A program made the translations under genes and the position numbers. A stretch of DNA of 13,900 nt from Bacteroidetes bacterium UBA2234. Lineage in GTDB: Bacteria > Bacteroidota > Bacteroidia > NS11-12g > UBA955. The notes under the pieces were generated by a model. That model was not told the origin of the DNA, searched no databases, and saw only the letters and a program-made list of their open reading frames with translations. Shown in pieces: positions 1 to 7,151 of this stretch. The first letter of the stretch is position 1. Every line of letters begins with the position of its first letter. The stretch covers positions 1 through 13,900 of the forward strand of contig DDYM01000023.1 in NCBI GenBank assembly GCA_002347985.1. Direction: 5' to 3'.

Positions 1-173
1 GAGGGGTTGTTCAACAATTGCTGGGTTTGTTCGGCGGTGAGTCCGTACAATACTTTGCCCATCAGCTGCGATAAGCCAAGTCCAACCAAGCTAAAAATGA
101 TGATGCAGAACAGGAGTGCGCCTACGCCCCAAAGATTTCTGAGCGGATTGGTAGAAGGGGTTTGTGAAAGCAT
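1..173 (-). CDS. N-terminal fragment of a membrane protein, possibly a CPBP-family intramembrane protease
   Basis: Reading the minus strand from the ATG at 173-171 gives 57 codons without a stop, leaving the window at base 1, so only the N-terminus is present. The peptide begins MLSQTPSTNPLRNLWGVGA. A hydrophobic segment follows at about residues 17-38 (LLFCIIIFSLVGLGLSQLM), then a polar stretch with several Gln and Asn. This layout, a short polar head, one membrane helix, then a loop, is what the start of a polytopic membrane protein looks like. I recall CPBP-family (Abi/CAAX protease-like) genes beside dusB in Bacteroidota, and the head would suit one, but no catalytic motif of that family lies in the visible part. 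The assignment is therefore inference. The gene diverges from the dihydrouridine synthase gene, with the two start codons about 20 bp apart. The plus-strand frame that reads through the same bases shows nothing recognisable. Confidence 0.68.
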   Translation of the reverse strand, partial: MLSQTPSTNPLRNLWGVGALLFCIIIFSLVGLGLSQLMGKVLYGLTAEQTQQLLNNP

Positions 174-176
174 ATG

Positions 177-184
177 TAACTTTG
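177..184 (+). promoter_or_regulatory. Promoter -7 box of the dihydrouridine synthase gene
   Basis: TAACTTTG matches the Bacteroidota -7 consensus TAnnTTTG exactly. No TTG element is found at the usual 20-bp spacing upstream. Transcription starting a few bases downstream would leave almost no leader before the TTG start codon at 193. Confidence 0.5.
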
Positions 185-194
185 CAGCAAAGTT
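178..194. promoter_or_regulatory. Perfect palindrome formed by two facing -7 boxes
   Basis: AACTTTGCAGCAAAGTT is a perfect inverted repeat with 8-bp arms around one central base. Each arm supplies the ACTTTGC core of a Bacteroidota -7 element, one per strand. It lies in the 19-bp gap between the divergent start codons at 173 (minus) and 193 (plus). It could equally act as a protein-binding operator; the sequence alone does not decide. Confidence 0.6.
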
Positions 195-195
195 G
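188..195 (-). promoter_or_regulatory. Possible promoter -7 box of the left-edge membrane protein gene
   Basis: On the minus strand the bases read CAACTTTG, one mismatch from TAnnTTTG, ending 15 bp before the ATG at 173. No -33 TTG is visible. It is the other arm of the palindrome at 178-194. Confidence 0.35.
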
Positions 196-1185
196 GTAAA
201 AATTGGCGACATAGCGTTGGGGGAATTTCCTTTGTTGTTGGCACCCATGGAGGATGTGAGTGATCCGCCTTTTAGATACGTGTGTAAACAGCAGGGAGCC
301 GACCTGATGTACACGGAGTTTATTAGCAGCGAGGGGTTGATTCGCGATGCGGTGAAGAGCAGACAAAAACTGGATATTTTCGATTACGAACGTCCGATAG
401 GCATTCAGATTTTCGGGGGCGACGAAGAGGCGATGGGTTTGGCAGCAAAGATTGTGGATGCCACACAGCCCGATTTGTTGGATATCAATTTTGGTTGTCC
501 GGTGCAGAAAGTGGTTTGCAAAGGCGCGGGTGCTGGGGTATTGAAGGACATAGATTTGATGGTTCGATTGACCTCGGCTGTGGTTCGCGGGACATCGTTG
601 CCGGTAACGGTGAAGACGCGATTGGGCTGGGACGATAGCACGAAAAATATTGAGGAGGTAGCGGAGCGATTGCAGGACGTGGGGGTAAAGGCCTTAACGA
701 TTCATGGCAGAACGCGGGTGCAGTTGTACAAGGGCGAAGCGGATTGGACGTTGATTGCGAAGGTGAAAAACAATCCGAGGATTAAAATTCCGATTTTTGG
801 CAACGGCGATATTGATTCTCCACAGAAGGCCTTGGAATATCGGAATAGGTATGGGGTGGATGGTATTATGATTGGGAGGGCGAGCATCGGATACCCATGG
901 ATTTTCAGGGAGGTGAAGCATTTTATGGCTACGGGCGAGATGTTGGAAGGGCCAACATTGGTGGAAAGGCTGGATGCTTGTTTAACCCATTTTGAAAAAA
1001 GTATTGATTGGAAGGGTGAGAAAGTGGGGATTTTTGAAATGCGAAGGCATTATGCCAATTATTTCAAGGGGTTGCCCAATTTCAAAGAGTATCGCATGAA
1101 GTTGGTAGGCAGCGAATCACCCGAAGGAATTCGTGAAATTATAAACAATATTGCTTCTGAATATTCAGGCTTAGAACTGAATTGA
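193..1185 (+). CDS. dusB: tRNA dihydrouridine synthase, DusB type
   Basis: This 330-residue protein is a flavin enzyme that reduces uridine to dihydrouridine in tRNA. The FMN-binding TIM barrel opens with APMEDVSDPPFR near the N-terminus. The loop NFGCPVQKV carries the catalytic cysteine (C102, close to its place in E. coli DusB). TIHGRTR (H171), IFGNGDI and DGIMIGRASIGYPWIF are the remaining flavin and phosphate contacts. The reading frame is open back to base 7, but those codons lie over the divergent gene and resemble nothing. I chose the TTG at 193 because it puts VKIGDIALGEFPLLLAPMED where relatives begin with MVKI; the first ATG after it (247) would cut into the first barrel strand. Arginine codons are mixed, as in an ordinary housekeeping gene. 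Family membership is sure; the DusB subtype is very likely; the TTG start is inference. Confidence 0.93.
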   Translation: MVKIGDIALGEFPLLLAPMEDVSDPPFRYVCKQQGADLMYTEFISSEGLIRDAVKSRQKLDIFDYERPIGIQIFGGDEEAMGLAAKIVDATQPDLLDINFGCPVQKVVCKGAGAGVLKDIDLMVRLTSAVVRGTSLPVTVKTRLGWDDSTKNIEEVAERLQDVGVKALTIHGRTRVQLYKGEADWTLIAKVKNNPRIKIPIFGNGDIDSPQKALEYRNRYGVDGIMIGRASIGYPWIFREVKHFMATGEMLEGPTLVERLDACLTHFEKSIDWKGEKVGIFEMRRHYANYFKGLPNFKEYRMKLVGSESPEGIREIINNIASEYSGLELN

Positions 1186-1214
1186 GGAGTGTATGGTTTT
1201 TTTTAATACATTTG
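1182..1214 (+). promoter_or_regulatory. Promoter of the T9SS-secreted protein gene
   Basis: TACATTTG (1207-1214) matches TAnnTTTG and lies 17 bp before the ATG. A TTG at 1182-1184, overlapping the stop codon of the dus gene, sits 22 bp upstream, slightly more than the 20 bp seen at other promoters here. This suggests a separate transcript rather than read-through from dus. Confidence 0.55.
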
Positions 1215-1231
1215 CTTAAAACTACAATTAC

Positions 1232-3310
1232 ATGAAAAAAATATTACTTTCTTTGGTGATGCTTGGTTCGGCTTCATTGTCGCAAGCTCAGTATTTCAGC
1301 GTTCCTTTTTTGAATGCTGGAAAAAACCCAGGCGGCGTGAATGCTGATGGTGAAAATCCTTATCCTTCAACTGCTAACGTAGGTTGGAATGCAATTTGGA
1401 ATGGCGATGCAACTTCTACGCCCGATTATGCTGCTGAGCAAACTTTGCCTTTTGCTTTCAAATTCAATGGTACTGCTGTTACAAAATATACAGCGAGTAA
1501 CTTCGGTACAGTTTCTTTTGATGCTGGTACTCCTACTGTGAAGCCTTCTGCGTTTTCAAATTTGACTTTGCCTGATGCGAACATCCCTAACAATTCAGTA
1601 TGTGTATTGGGTATGACGCCTAAAAGTGTTGTAAGTGGCACAACTACTTATAAGAGTGCGGTTATGACCAAAACTTATGGTAAGGCGCCTTATCGTCAAC
1701 ATTGGGTATGGTTTAACTTCTTTGGTGAGGCTAACATCCAAAATGGATGGACTTATTGGGCCATCGTAATGGAAGAAACTACCAACAATATTTACGTAGT
1801 TGACATGAAGACATTGTGTGTTACTACTGCGGGTGGTTTGTGTACTAGCAACGTAAAAATGAGTGTGGGTATTCAAACTAGCAGCTCTACCGCATACAAT
1901 TTGTCTGCTTCTCCAAACGTGGGTGCTCAACAAATCACTGCGAATATTTTCACTGCAGAAGACAATAGCTATTATCAGTTCATTCAGGGCAATCAACCTA
2001 CCAATGATTTGAGTGGGAAGGCGGGAACAATGTCTCAATTCTTAGTTTTGGGTAACGCTCCTTTCTCTGTAACTGGAAACTTCTTCAACATTGGAACTTC
2101 AAAAGTTACCGGTGCTGATTTGAACTATTCTGTGAATGGTGGTGCTGTAGTAACCGGTGCTGCTTCAGGAGCTAACATTTCTACTTTCGCTAGTCAAGAA
2201 TTGGCTCACCCAACCAAGTGGACTCCATCTGCGGTGGGTGTGTATACTATTAAGTATTGGGCTTCAAAAATCAACGGTTCAAACGATGAGAATTTGGGTA
2301 ACGACACGATTACTATGGTAGTAAACGTAGTTGATAAGATCATTCCTCGTAAGATTTTACATGAAGTATTTACTTCTTCAACTTGTGCTCCTTGTGCAGG
2401 TGGTAACGTAAACTTTGAAGGTATTGTGGCTCAGAAATCTAGCCATAGCACTGTGAAATACCAAATGAGCTGGCCTGGAACTGGTGATCCATACTATACT
2501 GCAGAAGGTGGCGTACGTCGTACCTACTACGGTGTGAATTCAATTCCAATGATGTTTGTTGACGGTGGTTGGGGTGGAAACGCTGCAAGTTATACTTCAG
2601 CTTTGTACGATCAATTTGCTGCCAAGCCTGCATTCATGGATATCAAAGGAAACGTTTCTTTGACATGGAAGAACAAAATCACAGCGAACATTGATATCAC
2701 TCCTGTGGCTAACTTCAGCAGTACTAACATGAAGTTGTTCGCAACGATTGTTGAAGGAGTTACTTATGCGAATAAGAAAACCAACGGTGAAAAGCAATTT
2801 GAAAATGTAATGAAAAAGGTTATGCCTGACGGTAATGGTTTGGCTTTGGCTGCGATGACGAAGGATACAAAAGTGAGCAAGACTTTGTCTTTCACTTTCA
2901 ACGGTTCTTACCGTTTGCCTGGTGATGCTACTTCTCCGATCAATTTGGCTACTGAAAACAGCTGTGAATCATGGGATGATTTGTCGGTTGTGGTTTGGGT
3001 ACAGGATGCGGTTACCAAAGAGGTATTGCAGTCTGAGACTTTCCCAATTGCTATGACAGGTGTTGAAGCGGTAGAGCAGAATTTGATGTTGTATCCTAAC
3101 CCAGCGAACAGCGTATTCAACGTAGAGGCTCCAGAGATGGGTAACTCTATGGTGAGTGTAATGGATGTTCAGGGCAAGGTTGTATTTGCAGGCGCAATGG
3201 AGTCTGGCAAATTGTCTTTGAACGTTGCGGATTGGTCTGAGGGTATTTATGTTGTGAAAGTTTCTGGAAACAGCAAAACTTTGAACAGCAAAATTGTAGT
3301 TCGTCATTAA
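1232..3310 (+). CDS. T9SS-secreted protein with Omp28-type thioredoxin-like domain
   Basis: The 692-residue product has a signal peptide (MKKILLSLVMLGSASLSQAQ) and a type A T9SS sorting tail at about residues 619-692, beginning MLYPNPANS and containing MDVQGKVVF and WSEGIYVVKV. It should therefore cross the outer membrane by the type IX system and be released or anchored to the surface. Between the ends I read three parts. Residues 20-250 look like a beta-sandwich adhesin or lectin-like head. Residues 260-365 look like an immunoglobulin-like CARDB domain (VTGNFFNIGTSKV, YSVNGGAVV). From about 370 comes the Omp28-related, thioredoxin-like part: KILHEVFTSSTCAPCAGGN with a CxxC at C385/C388, then GVNSIPMMFVDG, the usual proline-preceded strand. 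The protein has only six arginines and all are CGT, unlike the dus gene. A terminator follows. Export route is well supported; the substrate is unknown. Confidence 0.9.
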   Translation: MKKILLSLVMLGSASLSQAQYFSVPFLNAGKNPGGVNADGENPYPSTANVGWNAIWNGDATSTPDYAAEQTLPFAFKFNGTAVTKYTASNFGTVSFDAGTPTVKPSAFSNLTLPDANIPNNSVCVLGMTPKSVVSGTTTYKSAVMTKTYGKAPYRQHWVWFNFFGEANIQNGWTYWAIVMEETTNNIYVVDMKTLCVTTAGGLCTSNVKMSVGIQTSSSTAYNLSASPNVGAQQITANIFTAEDNSYYQFIQGNQPTNDLSGKAGTMSQFLVLGNAPFSVTGNFFNIGTSKVTGADLNYSVNGGAVVTGAASGANISTFASQELAHPTKWTPSAVGVYTIKYWASKINGSNDENLGNDTITMVVNVVDKIIPRKILHEVFTSSTCAPCAGGNVNFEGIVAQKSSHSTVKYQMSWPGTGDPYYTAEGGVRRTYYGVNSIPMMFVDGGWGGNAASYTSALYDQFAAKPAFMDIKGNVSLTWKNKITANIDITPVANFSSTNMKLFATIVEGVTYANKKTNGEKQFENVMKKVMPDGNGLALAAMTKDTKVSKTLSFTFNGSYRLPGDATSPINLATENSCESWDDLSVVVWVQDAVTKEVLQSETFPIAMTGVEAVEQNLMLYPNPANSVFNVEAPEMGNSMVSVMDVQGKVVFAGAMESGKLSLNVADWSEGIYVVKVSGNSKTLNSKIVVRH

Positions 3311-3346
3311 TATCGGACTGTAGTTTATTTTGTTGTAAGGAATTGT

Positions 3347-3383
3347 AAAAGGGAGGCCCGCGCAGCGGGCCTCCCTTTTTTTT
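3347..3383 (+). terminator. Strong intrinsic terminator after the T9SS-secreted protein gene
   Basis: An 11-bp GC-rich perfect stem (GGGAGGCCCGC, 3351-3361, with GCGGGCCTCCC, 3365-3375) has a 3-nt loop and is followed by eight T. Four A precede the stem, so it could also work on the other strand, although no convergent gene is here. It lies 40 bp after the stop codon. Confidence 0.92.
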
Positions 3384-3454
3384 CGACAAAATTATATTCA
3401 TTCTAAATTGAACTCGCCCCTCAATTCTGTAGAGAAAAGTCTTATTTCACTGCC

Positions 3455-3462
3455 TATCTTTG
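3455..3462 (+). promoter_or_regulatory. Promoter -7 box of trhO
   Basis: TATCTTTG, followed by CA, is the classic Bacteroidota -7 box, 24 bp before the ATG at 3487. It contains the upstream in-frame TTG (3460), which therefore should not be transcribed as part of the message and cannot be the start codon. No TTG is seen 20 bp upstream. Confidence 0.65.
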
Positions 3463-3486
3463 CAATACTTAAAACCTTTTCTGGCC

Positions 3487-4503
3487 ATGTTATTGCGAAA
3501 CATTGTGAACCGGGAAGAGTTGAAAAGGCGAATGGAAGCGGATACGCGACCTTACACCACCATCTCTTTCTATTGTTATCACCCTATCTCCAACCCGGAG
3601 TCGTTTAGAAACGATTTATTTTTGCGTTTTTCACAACTTGAAGTTGTGGGTAGAATCTATGTTGCCCAAGAGGGGATAAACGCACAACTTGCCTTGCCAT
3701 CGATGCATTTTGATGCATTTAAGGAAGCGGTGTATTCGATCGACTTTCTGCGTGGGATACGATTGAATATCGCTATCGAAGAGAAACAGAAGTCGTTTAT
3801 AAAATTGGATATCAAAGTTCGGGCGAAAATCGTAGCAGACGGAATCGACGATCCCACGTTCAGTTTGCAGAACCGTGGAAAATATCTCAACGCAGCCGAT
3901 TGGAATCAGATGATGGAAAAGCCAGATTCGGTGGTGATCGACATGCGAAATCACTATGAAAGTGAAGTAGGTCGTTTTGAAGGAGCGAGCTGTCCGGATA
4001 CCGATACATTCAGAGAAGAGTTGGCTCGGGTTCTGGATTTGTATAAAGAGGAAAAGGACAAGCCCATCTTAATGTATTGTACCGGTGGGATTCGATGTGA
4101 AAAGGCGAGTGCTTGGATGAAACACAACGGCTACAACGAGGTATATCATTTGGAGGGGGGAATTATTAACTATGTCAATCAGGTAAAGGCGGCCTCCCTG
4201 GAAAACAAATTTAAGGGGGTGAATTTCGTTTTTGATCAGCGCTTGGCAGAGCGTGTATCGGAGGATGTGATTGCACAATGTCATCAATGCGGTGAGCCGG
4301 CAGACAGGCATATCAATTGCGCCAACACGGGCTGTCATCTTTTGTTTATTCAGTGCGATGCATGTGCTGCGAAATTTGAGCATTGTTGTTCAGAGGAATG
4401 TAGAGCCATTATCCATCTGGATCCCGAAACCCAAGTGCAGCTGCGAAAGGGCAAACCTGCGGGCAGGATTTTTTCGAAAGGAAGGTTTCCTGGGAAAGTG
4501 TAA
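3487..4503 (+). CDS. trhO: Oxygen-dependent tRNA uridine(34) hydroxylase TrhO (rhodanese family, YceA)
   Basis: This 338-residue protein closely follows E. coli YceA/TrhO, which hydroxylates U34 of certain tRNAs at carbon 5, the first step towards 5-methoxy or carboxymethoxy uridine. The N-terminal domain (about 1-100) carries TTISFY and GRIYVAQEGINAQ. KVRAKIVADGIDDP links to a rhodanese domain (about 125-230) with VIDMRNHYESEVG and the active loop MYCTGGIRCEKASAWMKHNG, the catalytic cysteine being C198. The C-terminal part is cysteine-rich (CHQCG, NCANTGCHLLFIQCDAC, CCSEEC) and probably binds a metal. The ATG at 3487 gives MLLRNIVNREELKRRM, which lines up with the family start. The gene has its own promoter after a terminator, so it is probably a single-gene unit; no clear terminator follows. 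Length matches the family (E. coli 350). Confidence 0.95.
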   Translation: MLLRNIVNREELKRRMEADTRPYTTISFYCYHPISNPESFRNDLFLRFSQLEVVGRIYVAQEGINAQLALPSMHFDAFKEAVYSIDFLRGIRLNIAIEEKQKSFIKLDIKVRAKIVADGIDDPTFSLQNRGKYLNAADWNQMMEKPDSVVIDMRNHYESEVGRFEGASCPDTDTFREELARVLDLYKEEKDKPILMYCTGGIRCEKASAWMKHNGYNEVYHLEGGIINYVNQVKAASLENKFKGVNFVFDQRLAERVSEDVIAQCHQCGEPADRHINCANTGCHLLFIQCDACAAKFEHCCSEECRAIIHLDPETQVQLRKGKPAGRIFSKGRFPGKV

Positions 4504-4586
4504 AATAATTTGAGCAGTTTGTCGTTAATGTGTAAGGAATTCTCGCAGGAAATATGGGCAGAGGAATTTTCAAAGGCCTGTCCGCC

Positions 4587-4594
4587 TATATTCG
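4587..4594 (+). promoter_or_regulatory. Weak promoter -7 box of the DUF4468-like gene
   Basis: TATATTCG differs from TAnnTTTG at one position and lies 33 bp before the ATG at 4628. No -33 element is visible. The 124-bp gap after trhO holds no other recognisable site, so read-through from trhO is the alternative. Confidence 0.33.
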
Positions 4595-4627
4595 CGCTTT
4601 AAAATTTTAATTACACGATTGAATACA

Positions 4628-5374
4628 ATGAGAAATACTCGTAATGGGCAAGAGAAATCTTGGTTACGATGGGCGGTGATACTGCTTTTTGTGATGACGA
4701 TGTCCGATGCATATGGACAATGGGGTTTTGGTGGAGATGGTGGAAGTCCAGCACCTGCTGGCGGTGATACAACGGCTCCAGCGGCGGATGCCGGTGGTGG
4801 ATGGGGTTCTGAAGGCGGCGGTGGTGCTGCGGAGGAGCCTGCAATTAAGAAAGCGCCTTATATCAGATTTGTGCCGCCTTATGATTCGATGAGGGAAATT
4901 ATTTTTTACGAGAACATCATTGAAGATGAAGCTTGTGAAAATTGCGGGGCCGATTCTTTGTATTGGAGGGCCAAGAAATATTTGGTGCAGCGTTTTGGAA
5001 AAGAGGGGTATAAGAAGATGATTGTGGAGGACAAAATTGCGGAGCGCATTGTATTGAAAGTGACGATTCCCATGATTTGTACTTATGGTAAATACAATAA
5101 GAAGCAGGAGGGGATGTTAGAATACAAGTTGAGTTTGCGATTCAAGGACAGTAGGTATAAGTATCAATTTGGAAATTTCGTCCATGTAGAGGTAGAAGAT
5201 GGTTTGGGAGCGAAGATTTCCAGAACCTACCATGAGCATTACATGCGATTGAAAAAGGGTTTTCAATTTACCGATCGATATTTGATGGCGGCGGACACGG
5301 AAGTGGCTGAAGTGGTTAAGGCATTGAAGAAAACTTTGCGGGAGCCATATCAACCGGACGAAGACGATTGGTAG
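4628..5374 (+). CDS. Exported protein with DUF4468-like region and Gly/Ala/Pro-rich linker
   Basis: The 248-residue product starts with a positively charged head and a hydrophobic core (WLRWAVILLFVMTM) ending at SDAYGQ, a likely signal peptide cut near residue 30. Residues 32-72 are low-complexity glycine, alanine and proline. A folded region follows: FVPPYDSMREIIFYENIIE, an acidic CENC pair (C103/C106), then SLYWRAKKYLVQRFG, a beta-rich core with IPMICTYGKYNKKQEGMLEYKLSLRFKDSRYKYQFGNF, and an acidic tail (QPDEDDW). The step from RAKKYLVQRFG to a strand of KDxRYKYxF type resembles DUF4468 (TBP-like fold), a domain common in exported Bacteroidota proteins of unknown role. That match is from memory of the pattern, not a search. 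I considered GldN of the gliding/T9SS machinery and see none of its usual features. A TTG three codons upstream (4619) is a less likely start. Function unknown. Confidence 0.82.
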   Translation: MRNTRNGQEKSWLRWAVILLFVMTMSDAYGQWGFGGDGGSPAPAGGDTTAPAADAGGGWGSEGGGGAAEEPAIKKAPYIRFVPPYDSMREIIFYENIIEDEACENCGADSLYWRAKKYLVQRFGKEGYKKMIVEDKIAERIVLKVTIPMICTYGKYNKKQEGMLEYKLSLRFKDSRYKYQFGNFVHVEVEDGLGAKISRTYHEHYMRLKKGFQFTDRYLMAADTEVAEVVKALKKTLREPYQPDEDDW

Positions 5375-5486
5375 AGGATTGCTTTCGCTTGGGCCAATTG
5401 ATTGGCTCAAAATGTGCCGAAATGCGGCGGTTCACAGCGATTTTGGTGTCTATTTTAGAAAAGCCTGAAAAAAAGTTGTGGATATC

Positions 5487-5517
5487 TTGCTCTTAGAGAG
5501 AAAATTTCCTATTTTTG
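5487..5517 (+). promoter_or_regulatory. Promoter of the rplM-rpsI-rpsB-tsf operon
   Basis: TATTTTTG (5510-5517) fits TAnnTTTG, with a TTG at 5487-5489 exactly 20 bp upstream, the spacing typical of the main Bacteroidota sigma factor. The box ends 31 bp before the GTG start, so the leader is short. I see no room for a long L13-binding leader structure. Confidence 0.75.
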
Positions 5518-5548
5518 CAACCCCAAAAACTAAGTAAGAATTACAAAC

Positions 5549-5992
5549 GTGAATCCACTAAGTACATACAAAACCGTTTCGGTAAACAAAATGACTGCTG
5601 ACAAGCAGTGGTTTGTAGTTGACGCAAATGGACAGACATTAGGCCGTATGGCCTCTCAAATTGCTTCGGTTCTCCGTGGCAAAAACAAGCCATCTTTTAC
5701 GCCTCACGTTGATTGCGGTGACAATGTCATTGTAATCAATGCTGCACATGTTGTGATGACGGCTGGTAAGTTCGACACCAAAGAGTATTTGCGTCACACG
5801 GGTTTCCCAGGTGGACAAAGATCTACATTGGCGAAGAACGTGAAGCCAGAGCGTTTGATTGAGATGGCGGTAAAAGGCATGTTGCCCAAAAATCGTTTGG
5901 GCCGTCGTTTATTTACCAATTTGTTCGTGTACGTAGGAACTGAACATCCTCATGCTGCACAACAGCCTAAAGTAATGAATATCGAAAACTGA
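5549..5992 (+). CDS. rplM: 50S ribosomal protein L13
   Basis: This 147-residue protein is L13, an early-assembling protein of the large subunit. Recognisable parts are WFVVDANGQTLGRMAS, VLRGKNKPSFTPHVDCGDNVIVINA, the basic stretch around HTGFPGGQRS, and MLPKNRLGRRLFTNLFVYVG. The GTG start at 5549 gives MNPLSTYKTVSVNKMTADKQW, which lines up with Bacteroidota L13 proteins that carry a short extension before the conserved WxVVDA. The ATG at 5591 would remove that extension and is less likely. No Shine-Dalgarno sequence is seen, as usual in this phylum. It is the first gene of the operon; rpsI begins 5 nt after its stop, the universal rplM-rpsI pairing. Confidence 0.97.
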   Translation: MNPLSTYKTVSVNKMTADKQWFVVDANGQTLGRMASQIASVLRGKNKPSFTPHVDCGDNVIVINAAHVVMTAGKFDTKEYLRHTGFPGGQRSTLAKNVKPERLIEMAVKGMLPKNRLGRRLFTNLFVYVGTEHPHAAQQPKVMNIEN

Positions 5993-5997
5993 GCCAT

Positions 5998-6378
5998 ATG
6001 ATAAACACCTCAGGCAGAAGAAAAGCCGCAGTCGCCCGTGTATACCTGAAAGAAGGTAACGGCACAATCGTAGTAAATAAGAAAGCATTGGAAGTATATT
6101 TCCCACTTCCATGGCATCAATCAGCTATTCAAGCACCAATGACATTGACCGAGAATGCGGGCAAGTACGACATTCAAGTGAATGTTTGTGGTGGTGGAGT
6201 AAGCGGACAAGCGCAAGCGGTTCGTTTGGCCATTTCGAAGGCGTTGGTTGATATCAATGCTGAATTGAAGTCGCCTTTAAGACAGGCTGGATTCATGACG
6301 CGTGATTCCCGTGTGGTTGAACGTAAGAAACCAGGTCAGAAAAAGGCACGTCGTCGCTTCCAGTTCTCTAAACGTTAA
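5998..6378 (+). CDS. rpsI: 30S ribosomal protein S9
   Basis: This 126-residue S9 begins with [18 protein letters not shown] and carries the core [19 protein letters not shown], both family hallmarks. It ends with [27 protein letters not shown], the long basic tail whose terminal lysine-arginine reaches the peptidyl tRNA in the small subunit. The length is usual for the family. The ATG at 5998 is the only sensible start and sits 5 nt after rplM; rpsB starts 8 nt after its stop, so translation of the three is likely coupled. Confidence 0.97.
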   Translation: MINTSGRRKAAVARVYLKEGNGTIVVNKKALEVYFPLPWHQSAIQAPMTLTENAGKYDIQVNVCGGGVSGQAQAVRLAISKALVDINAELKSPLRQAGFMTRDSRVVERKKPGQKKARRRFQFSKR

Positions 6379-6386
6379 TTATACTC

Positions 6387-7136
6387 ATGGCATATACTCA
6401 GCAGGATTTGTTGGAAGCAGGTGTACATTTTGGTCACCTTACCCGCAAATGGAATCCCAGGATGGCTCCATACATTTTTATGGAACAGAATGGTATCCAC
6501 ATCATTGATCTTAAAAAAACCGAAAGTAAATTAGAAGAGGCCAAAGCCGCTGCTAAAAATATTGCTCGCTCGGGTCGCCGGGTTTTGTTTGTGGCTACTA
6601 AGAAACAAGCAAAAGAAATCGTAGCCGCAGAAGCAAAGCGCGCTAATATGCCATTCACAACACAGCGTTGGTTGGGTGGTATGTTAACAAACTTCCAAAC
6701 GGTTCGTAAGAGCATCAAGCGTATGCAGAACATCGATAAGATGGCTACTGATGGTACGTTTGAGCGCATCAACAAGAAAGAGCGTTTGATGTTGGATCGT
6801 GAAAAAGCAAAGTTGCAGATGATTTTGGGTGGTATCGAAGATATGACCAAATTGCCTGGTGCGATTTTCATGGTTGACGTGAAGCGTGAGCACATTGCAG
6901 TTTCTGAAGCAACTCGCTTGGGTATCCCAACAATTGCATTGGTTGATACCAACTCAGATCCTACAGTGGTTGATTATGCAATCCCAGGAAACGATGATGC
7001 TTCTAAGTCTATCTACTTGATCGTTCGCGAAATTGCGGATGCAATCATCGAAGGTAGCCAAGAGCGTAAGCGTGAAAAGTCTGAAGAAGAAGTAGCTCCA
7101 GCAGCTGAAGTATCAGAAGTAGCAGCGGAAGCATAA
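6387..7136 (+). CDS. rpsB: 30S ribosomal protein S2
   Basis: The 249-residue S2 opens with the signature [24 protein letters not shown]. It continues with [10 protein letters not shown], the coiled region around [52 protein letters not shown], and [18 protein letters not shown]. The last 30 residues or so form an acidic, alanine-rich tail ([18 protein letters not shown]) that is probably disordered; such tails are common in this phylum. S2 binds late, near S1, on the back of the small subunit. It is the third gene of the operon and tsf starts 15 nt downstream, the usual rpsB-tsf order. Confidence 0.97.
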   Translation: MAYTQQDLLEAGVHFGHLTRKWNPRMAPYIFMEQNGIHIIDLKKTESKLEEAKAAAKNIARSGRRVLFVATKKQAKEIVAAEAKRANMPFTTQRWLGGMLTNFQTVRKSIKRMQNIDKMATDGTFERINKKERLMLDREKAKLQMILGGIEDMTKLPGAIFMVDVKREHIAVSEATRLGIPTIALVDTNSDPTVVDYAIPGNDDASKSIYLIVREIADAIIEGSQERKREKSEEEVAPAAEVSEVAAEA

Positions 7137-7151
7137 TTTTTAAAATAGTTT

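Noticed and set aside
7..192. Upstream extension of the dihydrouridine synthase frame to a TTG at base 7
   Set aside because: The added 62 residues resemble nothing, overlap the divergent membrane gene, and lie before the -7 box; the family begins at the codon at 193.
1595..2038. Long minus-strand frame of 147 codons inside the T9SS-secreted protein gene
   Set aside because: It is a shadow of the coding strand, with an unusual His/Arg/Thr-rich composition and no start signal.
3408..3608. Short plus-strand frame of 66 codons before trhO
   Set aside because: It overlaps the trhO start in another frame and spans the promoter; its peptide shows no protein-like pattern.
4504..4627. Gap between trhO and the DUF4468-like gene, checked for a small RNA or riboswitch
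   Set aside because: Only a short similarity between two AGGAATT stretches and one weak -7 box are visible; no stable fold or known riboswitch core.
4628..5374. GldN (type IX secretion component) as the identity of this exported protein
   Set aside because: Signal peptide and neighbourhood in Bacteroidota made it worth considering, but the length and core pattern do not match GldN and no gldKLM genes lie upstream.
5391..5430. Possible terminator hairpins after the DUF4468-like gene
   Set aside because: GGGCCAA/TTGGCTC and GCCG/CGGC can pair, but the stems are short or the loops very small and no T-run follows. They are too weak to call.
6434..6952. Minus-strand frame of 172 codons inside rpsB
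   Set aside because: Antisense shadow of a conserved ribosomal gene; no promoter, no recognisable motif.
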